A DNA stretch of 64,000 bases from Paramarasmius palmivorus. Lineage: Eukaryota > Basidiomycota > Agaricomycetes > Agaricales > Marasmiaceae. Position 1 is the first letter of the stretch, and each line of letters starts with the position of its first letter. Under the pieces are notes generated by a model. The model ran no database searches and had not been told where the DNA came from. It was given only the letters and a program-made list of their open reading frames with translations. This document shows positions 23,076 to 35,800 of this stretch, piece by piece. Where the stretch lies: contig JAYKXP010000058.1 in assembly GCA_037176845.1 (NCBI GenBank), forward strand, positions 248,001 through 312,000, read 5' to 3'. The translations under genes and the position numbers were made by a program.

Positions 23076-25460
23076 TACAATGCTTCAAGGAGTTCAGCAA
23101 CCAGTCGGGCCCTGAAATAGATGGCCTACCTGGTGATGTCAACGAGGACGATAGCGTTACATTTAGCAGAAACATAGGGTGGGGGCGATAGCCCTTGACG
23201 CTGATTACGAGCGACGTGCGATGCTCTGACGGTGTCAGCATCGAAGACTCTGCCTGGTCTAACGTTCCCGTCAACAGAGTAAATTCCCGAACTTTGAAAA
23301 TCGCATACAAAGGTCTGCCGGCGAATGGTCCGTGACGTCCAACGATCCAGAACGTTTGATTGTCGTCGCCAGCGCGTCGGGTAAGCGGACTGGGTGCACG
23401 CACGCTGATGGTTTACCGTCAATAGGGAGCATACGACCTCGAAAAAAAAAGAAACATACAAGAGGGGTCGAGGTCGACGTCTCTCGAAACACTCATTGTA
23501 TACATGAGGGACCATGCGGGGCAGGAAATGCGGACGATCTTTGCGATCTTGTAGCTTGCATTGCAGGCCGTCACCGCACATTACAAGAGAGCGTCGACAA
23601 AGGGTTCAGAAAACGAGTGGCTTTTCGAGCAGAAGAAAAGAAGGAGTGGACCAGACGCCGTTTATATAGCTCATGTGGGAAGCAAGAGCCATCCTGTCGG
23701 GCGAACCACGAACCATTATCTTGAATCTTGACGAAAATTCTCTCGTGGCTCCTTGTTCTGTCTTCTCATCTACCTGACAAATGAGATCGAACGGGGTAAA
23801 CTCGTCAGATCTGATACAACCCCCCAGAGGGCTAACTGGGGGGCTGCTAGGGTTCAAAACGAGATCCAGATGCCAGTAACGTATTTGAAGTCAATCATTC
23901 TACTTCGCCTGGGGTTTTTCTGCGTTCGGCGGCGCTGGAAACAGCCGACTATATAGCCGCTTGTTACTCCCTTGGATATAGGAACATAAGCTACGAAAAG
24001 ACCGATTATGTACTCGCTACTGCGTACCTTGTGCATCAGAATGTCCGCAAAGGGGAGAGTTGGCGCGACCCTGCAGGACGTAGACACTGGCCCATTAACA
24101 AACAGCCCAAATCTGGGACAAAAATCCTGCTGCTCCAAACTAGGGAAGTCAGCATGAACCGAATGGCGCCTATTATCCAAGACCCTTAAACGGTGCCAGA
24201 GGTCTGAGTCCTACGGTGGCACCGGCCAAGAAAAGAAAGATGCGAGTCAATTTTCTGTCAAGATATGGAAAGTTTTCTGATATTCCAGGAAGGTATTTTC
24301 GTACAGTAGCTTTTGGAAAAGAATTTTCATTATCAGATCAGGTCCGGCGATGCTGGGTTCGATCTGTAAAGCTCCGTCCTAAAGCCTCAATGGAATCGAA
24401 TCTCGTGTCCAGAAAATGTCCCACTAGGTCAGCCATTTGCGTCAGTATTTTTAAAGTGATCGGTGATGCGCTTACCCAGAATAAAGCCAAAGACATCCGA
24501 TGTGTTACTTGAATTGGTAGATGCGAGGTGCCACCCATGTTCCTAGACAGTGTTGTTGATAGTGTAGAGATGGCCAGATGGTTTCGCGTCTGCGGATAGT
24601 TGACAGTCTACAAATATCGTTGCCATCGGAGACTTGAGTGAAGTTGAAGGAAGATGTATGTTGCTGGATTCCCTTCGCTAGTTGCAAGGACCCCGCCGTC
24701 ATGTCCTTTGCTCATCGATTGCTGATAACCGTCGCACTGAGCATCGTATGAAGGATAGTGTGGAACCGAACGCACCTAGATACAGCATTCTAATACGCCT
24801 CCGAGTCTTCAGATCCGCAGAATTGATATTTGTTCGGCAGCGACGAGCCTTGAAGCGAAGGTGAAGGGCAAAGACGCTGGATATCCAGATCAGTGCTCGC
24901 GACACGCGGGAACCTACCGTCTCTATATCCGGAAAGCGAGATGAGATCCGTCCCTCTGCAAATTAATGTCTGAGGAACACAATGATAACGCGACGGAACC
25001 CTTGAGTTTTGTAAATACAAAATGGTCGTGGAAGGGTAGGTAAGCATAGAAGTAGGTGAACAGAGAAGAGGAATATTACAAGGATGCAGTGACGTTTGTG
25101 GCAACATTGGTACGCAGGACCCATTCGGCCACATGTCTAAGTCTGGGTCAAATCAGTAAACAGGCTGGGCTCAAATGCTGACGGTGCTCCGATGAGGTCG
25201 TCAGAAGCCAACATCAGCCGAGCGAGCTTGTGATCTCTGCGCGGTGTCTAAAGCTTCGAACGAAATTTTCACTCGGACGCCGATAATGGCATTGGTCCAT
25301 CCACTCGAGAATCCTATTTCATAAGTGTGAGGTTGACTGGAGTGTTCTGCAAGATGTCGCAAGGTTCTAAAAAGAACATTGGGGTCCATGAAAAATTCAT
25401 CAGATTTTAGGGTTCAAGTACAAGATAAAGCATGAATACAAGTTTAGGTGATGAAATAGG
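23076..25460. other. Gene-poor stretch
   Basis: Upstream continuation of the orphan exon may lie at 23.1-23.6 kb on the minus strand but cannot be assembled into a gene. The remainder shows only short, motif-free frames. Confidence 0.35.
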
Positions 25461-26181
25461 TCAACGGCGCCGACTGGGACTAGCGCTGCGACCGCGGCCA
25501 CCTCTTCCTTTCTTTGGTCCAGAAGGGGGCGGTCTGACGAACGCGTAGTCACATTGGATGGTTTGCTCTAGGAGTGTGGAACCAGACGCGCCATCGATAG
25601 CTGCTTGGGCTTCTGTCATCGTTTCGTATTCGACTAGTGCATATCCCTAAAAGAGCGTTAGAGCTTATTGATGTAATACAGGTCATACGCACCTTGACAT
25701 AACCCGTTCTTCTGTCTAGGTTCAAGTGAAGGTTTTTGATTTCCCCGTATTCTGCGAACTTGTCGGTAACCTCCTCTTCGGTAGCTTCTTCATGTACGTT
25801 GGTGACCAAGACGATCCAGCCTTCGACAGCTAAAGAATTGGAAGCAGTTCATGTCAAACATGGCACCAGCATAAAACAACAGTTGGCGACGTACATCGTG
25901 CAGCTCGTGTATCCGTGTCCTTCGCGTTAGAAGACTCTACGCGGTCGTATGTAGGCTCTGCCCCCGCTGTAGTCTCGTTACCTCCTCCTTTGAAAACGAA
26001 AGTATTGAACCGTGAATGACGAGTGCAAAAGGGATGAAACACGAACCAGTATTTTGAAAACCACGGCCTCTTCGTCTGACAGCGCCTCCAGCAGCCACTG
26101 CATTGAGTAATGAGCCAGATAAAACCTTGGTTATTAAAGTATAGCCATACCCTCGTCAATATTCATCTCATCGTCGGACAT
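25461..26181 (-). CDS. Exon junction complex RNA-binding protein Y14/RBM8A
   Basis: Five exons read cleanly from the ATG at 26181 ([10 protein letters not shown]) to a TGA at 25461. An RGRG-containing, acidic N-terminal region leads into [20 protein letters not shown], the beginning of one RNA recognition motif. This continues with [20 protein letters not shown], then after an intron (25690-25645 region, GTGCGT...TTTTAG) [20 protein letters not shown] and DYAFVRPP. The tail is rich in Arg, Gly and Ser. These motifs are near-diagnostic of Y14, which binds Mago as the core heterodimer of the exon junction complex deposited on spliced mRNA. All four introns are canonical and in phase. The gene is divergent from kexin, with 104 bases between start codons. 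Confidence 0.92.
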
Positions 26182-26285
26182 GCTGAACTCGTCGTGAACG
26201 TTGAAGTGGAAGGTTAGAAAATTGTGGCTGTGCTTACAACATTTTCACTTTCTCCTGGTCGACCACCAACGTTAACGCAGCCATC

Positions 26286-29139
26286 ATGCGCTGCCTTCCT
26301 CTGTCTCTCTTATTTGCTTTGTTGTCACATCCAGCGGTTTGGGCACTATCCAACTATCCACATTCCTACGACACTCACAACTACTATGTGCTCGAGCACA
26401 ATCCTACGGGACCCGCAACGTTGGCAGAGGTTGCCAACATTTTAGGCGTACAGGTCATCGAGCGGGTCGGAGAACTCACGAATCATTGGCTTGTACGAAC
26501 AGACAAGGGGCTAGAAACACGAGGTGGTCATACAACGTCAGACCGAGTACTTCGCACATACCAGAGGCTAAAGAAGGCTCGGTCAACTTACACAGACCTC
26601 CAAACCCGTTCCGAGGATGCAGCATTAGCCAAAAGATTCGACTCTTCTGTCAAATATGTTTCACGACAAGAACTTCGCCAGAGGGTCAAACGAGCACCAC
26701 CGCCCATAACACCTCCTGACACCTCAGCTCGAGGTGTTGCACAACGGTTTGGTATCCAGGATCCTCTGTTCCCCGACCAATGGCATCTCGTAAACGACGA
26801 ATACCCAGAACACATGATGGATGTCACCCCTGTATGGGAGATGGGCATTACTGGCAAGGGCGTCATTTCCTCGCTGGTCGATGATGGATTAGACTACACC
26901 AGCACAGATCTCAAAGACAATTTTGTACGTATCTTACTCTTCTGTTGCACTGTGTTGCTCACCGTCATTTCAGGATGCGGTCAACTCGTATGACTTCAAC
27001 GATCATACCGACCTTCCCACTCCCAAACTCTTTGAAGACCACCATGGCACCCGATGTGCCGGTCAAATCGCCTGCTCAGAAGAATAACGCCTGTGGAATA
27101 GGAATTGCTTATGAATCTAAGGTCGCGGGCGTCCGGATTTTGTCTGGTCCAATTTCCGATGTAGATGAAGCTGCTGCATTAAACTATGGGTACCAGAACG
27201 TTTCCATTTATAGCTGTAGCTGGGGACCACCAGACAACGGCGAGTCTATGGAAGGCCCATCTCAACTCATTAAGCAGGCCGTTCTCAATGGCATCAACAA
27301 AGGAAGAGGCGGGTTGGGATCCATCTTCGTGTTTGCCAGCGGGAATGGTGCTGCTCGGGGAGACCAGTGCAACTTTGACGGGTACACAAATAGCATCTAT
27401 TCTGTCACAGTGTCTGCCGTCGACTACAAAGGCTTACATCCGTACTATTCGGAGCCTTGTGCAGCCAACATGATTGTCGCATACAGCTCTGGCAGCGGCA
27501 AACACATCGTAAGGATCACGTTCTCTGTAAGACTGCGGTATTATGCTCACGATGCCCAAGGTGACCACTGATAGAGGAGAGGAAGCATGTTCTTCAACTC
27601 ACGGAGGAACCTCGGCTGCTGCCCCCAACGCTGTTGGCGTGTTCGCCTTAGCATTAGAAGTCAGGTGGGGCAGATCCTTCTGTACTGTTGATGGACCAAC
27701 TAACGGAAATTTGACAGACCGGATCTAACATGGCGTGATATCCAACATCTATGTGTCCAAACTGCTCGCATGATTAACCCTGACGACCCAGATTGGGAAT
27801 CAACGGCGCAGGGTCGTCTATACAGTTACAAGTACGGCTTCGGTGCCCTGGATGCGGCGCGGTTCGTCAGTGCAGCCAAAGATTGGAAGAACGTTAAACC
27901 CCAAGCCTGGCTCAAGACCCAAACTGTCGTCCTTGAAGATGGAAAAATGACTGAAGACGGAGTCTACAGTGGTGGACAATTCATTACTCCAGCTCCAGCA
28001 GTTCCCAACAAGGAAGCTCGCGATGAGCTAGAGCGCTCGGATCCAAACGCTGGGATAAAGAGTACGATGGACATCACACAGGACATGCTGAACACGGCAA
28101 ACTTTGAGCTATTGGAACACATCACGGTGACGGTTTGGATTGACCATGGGAAGAGGGGTGACGTTGAAGTGGAAATCCTCAGTCCATCTGGTATAAGGAG
28201 TATTCTTGCCGGAAAAAGGAAAGGTGACAAGGACAAGACTGGGTACCCTGGCTGGACATTCATGTCTGTTAAACATTGGTGAGTCTTCTCCCCTTGGTTA
28301 GCGTGAATGTAGGTTAATCGTCGTGACAGGGGTGAGAATCCCGTTGGGAAATGGACGATTCGCGTTTCAGATCAGGGTGATGCTGAACACAATGGAACCT
28401 TCCTGGGTTGGAACATGATGCTTTGGGGATCTGCCATAGATTCAGCACAGGCCAAACTTTACGAGCTTCCTGAAGAAGTTACCGTTTTCCTCCACCGGCA
28501 CCGGTTTCTCCTGTCCTACCTACTGCTTCGAGCACTCGTATACCCACTCGCCCTACAGACCACCTTCCTGGAGATCATGGCACTGCTCCCGGCGAAAACT
28601 CTAAACCAGCATTCCCATCAGGTAGTCCTACAAGCACCCCCACGCCAGATGAAGGCTGGTTCTCTGATTTAAGCAAGCTGGGCAAGAATCAGAAGTGGTT
28701 CTTTGGTGCCATTGCAGTGGTCGCAGTCTTTGCAATCGGCGCTGGAATCTTCTTCTGGAGAAGACGAGTCCTGACACAGAAGAAGCGCGATCAGTATGAG
28801 AGTTTGGCTGGCGAGGAGGATGTGCTGATGGGTTCCATGGATCGCAGTGGAGTTACAGGAAGGTCCAAGTGGGGGTAGCGCTAGACCTGGCCGAGGCAAA
28901 GGTACAACCAAGGAGCTGTACGATGCATTCGGAGAGGTCTCTGACGATGACGAGGATGCTGATGAAGAGACGAGGCTGAGACCCGATGGTAGAGACCGCA
29001 TGGCTGAGATTGGGACTAGTGGGTTAGGATTCACTCTGGATTTTTGGATGACGATGAACCGCCATCGGCGCGTGCAAGTTTGGGAGGATACAAGGACGAG
29101 CCGGAAAGAAGTGGTGATGCGGATGCTCACAGGTCATAA
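26286..29139 (+). CDS. KEX2: Kexin (Kex2-type proprotein convertase), with frame breaks
   Basis: A secreted-pathway subtilase that cleaves proproteins after dibasic sites in the late Golgi. The ATG at 26286 starts a signal peptide (MRCLPLSLLFALLSHPAVWA), followed by a propeptide. The catalytic triad is visible: Asp in SLVDDGLDY, His in DHHGTRCAG and Ser in THGGTSAAAP; the oxyanion-region ASGNGA is also present. A P-domain follows (MSVKHW to AIDSAQAKL), then a Ser/Thr/Pro-rich stalk, one membrane helix (WFFGAIAVVAVFAIGAGIFF) and an acidic cytoplasmic tail containing ELYDAFGEVSDD and SGFLDDDEPP, ending with TAA at 29137. Four introns are canonical. Four one-base frame breaks are inferred near 27083, 28485 (T run), 28873 (G run) and 29028. 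They lie in otherwise well conserved sequence, so assembly error is likely. Confidence 0.88.
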
Positions 29140-30089
29140 GTTATTCTTCCAACTTCGTCTATACCAGATATATGAGGATACATACACCACATACATTCGC
29201 ATTGTGCATAATTTACCGCTGCATGTTGGACTATCAATGGATCTAGTACACATAATGTATATCCCAGACAACGTTCCCCTTTCGATAGCCATAAGGTGTG
29301 GGCCTTGTCTTTTCTTTTCTTTTTTTTCTTTGGACATACAACAGGGCCGGTAGCAGGCTTGTGATCGTCCTGTTGATTGTTTCAAGTTCTAAGCGGCCTA
29401 GCTAGGGCCTTGTCAGCCTCATCAGTCTCACGTAACATAGAATTTATAATCTCCTGTACCTATAAAAGCGTCGGGCCCGCGATTTGCATTTTGGGGGCGT
29501 CTTCGGCATTTCCCGGTTCCGGATGTTGCACGTGTAGTGTAGCGGGATCCCGTTCAACTAGTCAACTTCCTTGTGAGTTTACGCTAAATCGTTAACCTCC
29601 TACAGGCCTCTGAACCTATAACGAGAACCTCTGTGGGAAGGAGGATATTTTTCGGGATTCGGTTTTTCCGTGTTATCTGTCCACCCGGCAACTTTAGGCT
29701 ATCGCTGATTCTCTGAAAACCAAATCAACACCCCTAGAAATCAAATCGATACCAGGACATCGTTTGGTCAATCGCATCCCAAAACGAACTGCAACCCATT
29801 CACTGCACGCGACCCTTCAAACTACCTCTGGCACGAACGTAACCAGGCTTCCACCAGTACGGGCGCATTCATTCAATTGCACTGCCCTTAATCGGAATAC
29901 ATTCAAAAATGTTGCCTTATCTTTTGACCATGCGGAGGAATAAAGATAACCGTCTCCAATTTCTCAGGATCCCCAATTGCAATGACTCTGATCAGTCCGT
30001 TTCAAGTTTCAACGCCGGTGATGAAAGTTTTTAAAGGAAGCCATCCTCACGAGGACACCTTTGGTCCTTTCCTGCACCATCCTTCCATA
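29140..30089. other. Intergenic stretch between kexin and the UNC93-like gene
   Basis: Contains a T/C-rich tract near 29308-29330, probably the 3' flank of the kexin gene. No gene was seen. Confidence 0.5.
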
Positions 30090-32213
30090 ATGACGGACAC
30101 CGTCAGCGTTCCCCAACTCCCTAGCGATGATCAGAAGGAGGTTGCATCGTACAAGGTCCATTGGTTCCGTTCGACTATCTTTCAGGTCATAGTGGTCGGA
30201 GGGGTCTTTTTCTGCGTGAGTCGCCTGTTTTTCTTCGATCCTGCTTCTCACGGCGATCCTGCAGGCTCCAGGAATGTACAACGCCCTTTCCGCCCTTGTT
30301 GAGTCACGTGATCACATCCTGCTTGAAAAATATCTCATAAGTTGAGTTTAGGTGCGGGAGGCTTGGCTACACCATGGTACGCCAACGCTACGGCGGCGGC
30401 TGGCTATGGTGCGTGGGGAACCCTTTGCTTTACGATTCGCGTCTCTTACCAATAAACAGCCTTTATGGCCTTCTTTGCTCTCGTGGGTGGAATCATAGTC
30501 AGCAAGATTGGACCTCAGCTCGCGCTTCTGGTACGTTTTGAGCAGATTTATAGTACGCCATTGGAAGCTGACAATCGTGTCAAGATTTCTAGCACCGGTG
30601 ACATTATGTGCGGCCCCCTCATGTTTTTCATCATTGTCACCTGGTACTTATCGCGGGTTGTCGATTAGTTACGGCGGCAGTCTTTACCTCAATTCTAAGA
30701 ATGGAACTCAATGGTTTTTGATGCTGGGTACGATAAACCCATTCATGTTCATGCTGTGATCCCGCCTGACAGTGTATAGGTTCTATTATTTCTGGTGCTA
30801 CCGATGGTCTGATGTACAGCGTCGAAGGCGCTATCATCACTAGTGAGGAACTTTCTCTACCCATTCTACTTGTCAGCTCATGCGGGAATAGGTTATCCGG
30901 AGCCTCACAGAAAGGGTCGAATGCTTAGTTTGTGGGTTTTCATGCGAAGTGCTGCTCCTGTCATTGGGGGTGCAATCATTCTTGGTCTGAACTCTACCTT
31001 GGATGCCCGTGGTGGAGTATCGTTGACCACCTACATCGTGATCATCTGTATAATGTGTGTTGGCCCTTTCATTGCCCTCTTATTATCGGCACCGGAGAAG
31101 GTTCAGAGAAAAGATGGGCGACCCGTCGTACTGAGGAAAGTAGGACTGGCCCAGTCAACTAAAGAGTGGCTTCGTGTTGTATCTTCCAAAGATGTAAGAC
31201 AAGCGTTTGTTTTGTTATCCGTGCACCTAATCAGTCATTTGCAGATGTTGTTCATTTTCCCTCTTTGCTACACGTCATGGTTCTACGGGTCGTACATTGG
31301 TATATCCCTCAGTACATCTGCTCTACCGGTTCTGATCATTTTCATTCAGGAACTTTGCAGACGCAATACTTCAACGTTCGCACCCGAGCATTATGTGCAT
31401 TCACCATCCCGTGGGGCGATATTCTCGGTGGCCTTGCCATTGGTTACTTCCTCGATTCCAATCGATTCTCAGTGAAGCAACGTGCAAGATACAGTTTCTG
31501 GGCCCTAATGGTGACCAACTTGGCTCTCTGGTATGTACATGGTTTCCAAGTGACTGCTCAAGTATTCATTTTCACTTGCAGGATATGGGCCGCGGTAATC
31601 ACAAAGGAATTGCGAGATGGTGATGTTGAGATCGACTGGAGTTCCGGACACTTGTTCGCTCGGACATTTACATTGTTCCTATTATTTGACGTGAGGCCAC
31701 GTCCCTTATCGACCTAAGCTGCGATTGAACGTTTCATTTGACCAGGTTGCTACAATGGCATGGCAAACCAGTCTGTTCTGGATGGTCGGACAAAGTACGC
31801 GTACTTTTAATTTGTGTCTTGGCGTCGCTGACCAGGCCATTATAGTGTCTCAAGATTTCGTCGTGCTGTCATACATGACTGGCTCCGTCCGGTTCGTTCT
31901 ACACTTTCTTTGTGTTGTAAGGTTCATACTTATCTGGATACTTGACTTCCATAGCGCCATTGAATCTGTGGGGCAAGCTGTGGCCTACGGCATCAACTCA
32001 AATGGTGCCAATAACTGGCTCTCAATTGGCCTTAACGTCGGCTTCATTGTTCTTTCAATACCGTTCGCCTGGTTGACGGTCAGGAAGATTGGCGTGATTG
32101 ACTTCCCCAAGATTACCTTTGAACACGTTACAAAGACGGTTCTTGACTCTTCTGAGTCCTCTCCTGTCCAAACTAGGAGGAGCTTAGAGGACGAGAAGGT
32201 TGAGACTGCGTAG
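30090..32213 (+). CDS. UNC93-like major facilitator superfamily membrane protein
   Basis: The ATG at 30090 begins MTDTVSVPQLPSDDQKEV, followed by helix 1 (IFQVIVVGGVFFC) and the family signature APGMYNALSALGAGG. Later motifs fit fungal UNC93/DUF895 proteins: IYGGSLYLNSKNGTQWF, SVEGAIITSYPEPHRKGRML, VFMRSAAPVIGGAI, then helices with FTIPWGDILGGLAIGYFLD and VGQAVAYGINSN. About a dozen exons are joined by short GT-AG introns. The C-terminal tail is hydrophilic (SPVQTRRSLEDEKVETA, TAG at 32211). At the end of exon 2 (about 30298) the expected donor lacks one G in GCCCTTG|GTTGAG, the only irregular junction. UNC93-like proteins are polytopic membrane proteins of mostly unknown substrate; transport of a small solute is inferred. 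It is convergent with POT1. Confidence 0.82.
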
Positions 32214-32444
32214 TTCACTTTTGGTTTCGTATTGGTATTACGATTGAAGATTCTTCGAATCGAGTCAAGCTTTTGTTATTGGGTAGGAGCACAGGGTTCG
32301 GTCCGACCTGTTGGCAACGCACCGTGTGATTCTGGTATTAAAGCGACTTCGACCCGCTTTGAAGTTTTGAAGTTTGATCGTATCGGAACGGTGCCTAAGC
32401 CTTGAGACTGCCTTAAAAGGCACCTTGGGGCGCTGTTCAGTAAA

Positions 32445-32464
32445 AAAAAAGCTGCAGCTTTTTT
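32445..32464. repeat. Perfect 20 bp palindrome between convergent genes
   Basis: A-run, GCTGCAGC, T-run forms a self-complementary block in the 600 bp gap between two convergent genes. It could extrude a hairpin; a role in 3'-end formation is speculation. The rest of 32214-32820 holds no supported gene. Confidence 0.5.
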
Positions 32465-32820
32465 GTACCTACCGTAAATGGCAAGGAGATTAGTAATGAC
32501 GACGCGCCAGACCCCTAGGCGCCCAGGCGCTAAAGCTTCACTCTGTATATCACCACACCAGTTGTGGCTCCTTCCAACTGCTGCTGGATCGACTAAAAGC
32601 CAAAATAATGCTGGTCGAGGTACTCACCACTCTCGAGTCACGGAACCTGGTGTTCTTCTATAAGGGCCACATGCCGGTTTCCTTCCTTCCGGGCAATTGA
32701 GCAGGCTGTGTACGGAGTTCGCAAAGCAATTCGACGGTGTACAGTGTATGAATATTTTACAGATGCAGCAACAATTTCACGGTGCGTCAAATCTACGAGG
32801 AAATGGGATCAGCAAGAAAA

Positions 32821-35800
32821 TTAGGCCAAGGCACATTCTATAAGCCTGTATATCAGTTCGTTTCTCCTATTGCGTGCGTTGTCAACCACGCAACACAATA
32901 GCGGACCAGAAAGAACATCTTGTTCCTCCTTCACGCGTTGTTCATACGTCCGGGTGCTTCCAGCAAGCACTTTGAATAATTCGCACACTTTATCGTAGGC
33001 GTCGGTGTCATACACCAGATCCGCCCGAGGGAACTCGCGAAGTATCGGGCACTGCTCACGTCAGGAATAGTCAAATCAAGGTGAAACACAGAACTCACTA
33101 CATCTGTCACACAGACCGTAAGGCGTGTTCCATGCTCGTCCTGTAAAGTTAACCAGAAGCGATATTGTAATTTCAGGTATTCGTGATCATTGTCATTGCA
33201 GTTGAAACATGCTGCTTGCAGGTTGGGAATACTGAGAAGGAAATCAGCATCATGCCCATTGTGGTGCAGAAGGTAAGAACTGACTCTCTTGAACAATTTG
33301 AACAGCTTCTGTGAACGAAATGCTGGATGTCGGGACTGAAATCCACTACTTTCGCGTATATGCGAAAAACTGTGGGACAGGACTCAACTGCTTGAACCTC
33401 TTTGATTGGGCTGTGATGGAGAAGTTTCCGTGGGGCGTTCACAGTAACCTCACAATCTTGCTCTGGTAGCCGGGGTGTCTTGGGTGTAAGAGGTTCTGGT
33501 GGTCGTGAACCTTGCGTAACGTGATTCGTAGAAGTCGAGGCGACTGTCGAAGAGACCTCCCAGTCCGCCTTTTGCCTAAAGATGGGTAAGCAACGCAATT
33601 TAAACGTGTAACGCCAGACACGCACCTCTTTAGCTGCTCGATGAGGACCTTGTGGGTATCGACACCGGGGTTGAGCCTCTTTATCAGACGCTCATTACCG
33701 GCAAGTCTGATATTGACCTCGTTGTCACTGTAGCCCTTCATTATGCGGGCCTTGTTGACTGAGATCGTGTCCCCCAGTTTCAACTGCTTCCCGACCTCCA
33801 CATTACAATCGTACAGTAACAATTTCGCAACCCTGCCCTCCAAATTTTGCGACACCCGATTTCCGGGGCGTACTCCACGGAGCACATCGTTGAAGGTATA
33901 ATCTGTCACATATATAGACGCTTTGGCGGAGTCAGCATTGTTGATATGGACGACCTGCAAATCGTTGAAATGAGTTGATTGCGACAAATCCAAGTTTGTC
34001 TCGGACCCACCTCGGCAACAAAGCTAAAGAATTTGGTCATTTCGGCGTCCTTCAGAGGTCGATGCTCGAGCTCAGCGGGATCGTTGGATCCGTGCTGATC
34101 TTGGTGAGCCTTCTTTCGCCTGGAAACGTTTAGCGCTGAATATTTGCTCAAGATGCACGACTTACTGGATTAAATCAGCATATGCCATATTAAACTCCGA
34201 ATCCTTCTCCTGTAGACTGTGGAATTTCGGTTCCTGCATCTTAAACTCATAACTGCCACGACCGCTGACCCGGCATTTAACATTCTTCAATGACAGGAAG
34301 TCTCCAACTGAAAATAGAGGCGCGGCCTTCGATGCGGCGTCCCAGCACTCCAGCCTGGCAACACACTGGGATAAGGATGGGTGTACTGCTGCGTTCTCGA
34401 AAGGCTCGAAACCTTCATTTGGGGTATAGTCGGTGATGAATAGGGTGAAATAGTTGTCGTTATCACCCTGGTATTTGTGAACGATCTATCAACATTCAAC
34501 ACTAAGAAGTTTCTATTGAAGGGAATGAATGCTCACCTCAACGGTACAGTCAAAGTACCCGTTGGCCACCCCACCCGGGCTCACTTCTTTCATTAACCAA
34601 TGGGGCCGAGCCTGCTTTACGTAAGAAATCGGTTCCATGTTCGAGCCGTCGCCGCCTCCAATCTGAATGATGCTAGCCGCAAACCGCTCCTGTTCCTTCT
34701 TGATAGCATGCCACCATTCATATAGCTGTTTGCAATAGTGGATCACATCGACATCCTGAGTGTGATAGAAGGGGGAGTGCATGTGTCCACGGCCATTGCC
34801 CAATTGCTCTGCGTGAGGACAGCCAGATATATCGCCATGATGCATCCTTTGCTCTTTAGAGGAGTAGATAGCCCATTGCAACTTGTCTGCGTAGCCTGTG
34901 AGGTTGACGCCACCGTGCCAATCAGCAACCTGATGGGTCTGGTTAATAGGGTATCATATATATATGGCTCAAAAACGAACTTTCACGTCCTTGAGGATCA
35001 CCACATCCCCGGGTTCGGGACAAGGGAGCCACTCAGTGTTCTTTCGGGTAAAACAATTAACTTTCATGCCAGATATGTTGCGGTACGAGTCATCTTCCAA
35101 TTTACAATTACTAGGGTCGACAATGTCCAACGTGCATGTGAAATCTAGACATGGTTAGTAGATGCCTGAAACGAGTTAAATAGACTCAAGGGCATACCTC
35201 CTGTCCTTGTCGTCTTGATGTCGGTGACCGAGACCACAATACCAGCGACGGTACATTGGCCGCGAGGCGGGACATCCTTCAACGGGGCAAAGTTAACCTG
35301 ACAATAGATACGTTAGCTTTACTCGTTCAATTGCATAAACGCAAGTCGTACATATCGAGTTTTTCGTCCGGGCTTCAAGTCCAATGGTCCAGGAGGACGT
35401 ATAGTAGGAGGTGGAGGAGGCGATGGCGGTGATGGGGATTTAGGCTTCTCAACGGCGACCACAGGTTTCTGGGGGAGGGACTGCACTGTAGCGAGCACCG
35501 GAAGTCGATGATTCTGCACCGGCACTATCCTGTTCGGGAGCCTTGGGAGGACCCTTTTCTAGCTTCTCGCGGGCTTGCTGTGCCAGCTTTTGCTGGTGCT
35601 CAAGCTGCCTCAGCTTCTTCCGCTCCTTCTTGGAAAGTTTTTGTACTGGTTGATCAACAGTCGATGTTTCTGCGGAGGCAATGACCCGAGAAGGATTGGG
35701 AGGAAGTGACGTTGACACAGGTTTCGATGTTGTATCGGTGGTCACCTTGCGCGGGTCGTTCTTCGGGGTACTTGGTCGCTGTGGAACAGGTTCTGGCACA

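Noticed and set aside
23126..23581. 151-codon minus-strand frame
   Set aside because: Composition is mixed and Arg-rich in part, with no motif and no clean join to the orphan exon at 22881; at best part of a damaged gene.
28669..29130. 153-codon minus-strand frame
   Set aside because: Antisense to the kexin stalk, membrane helix and tail, where the plus strand has recognisable family motifs.
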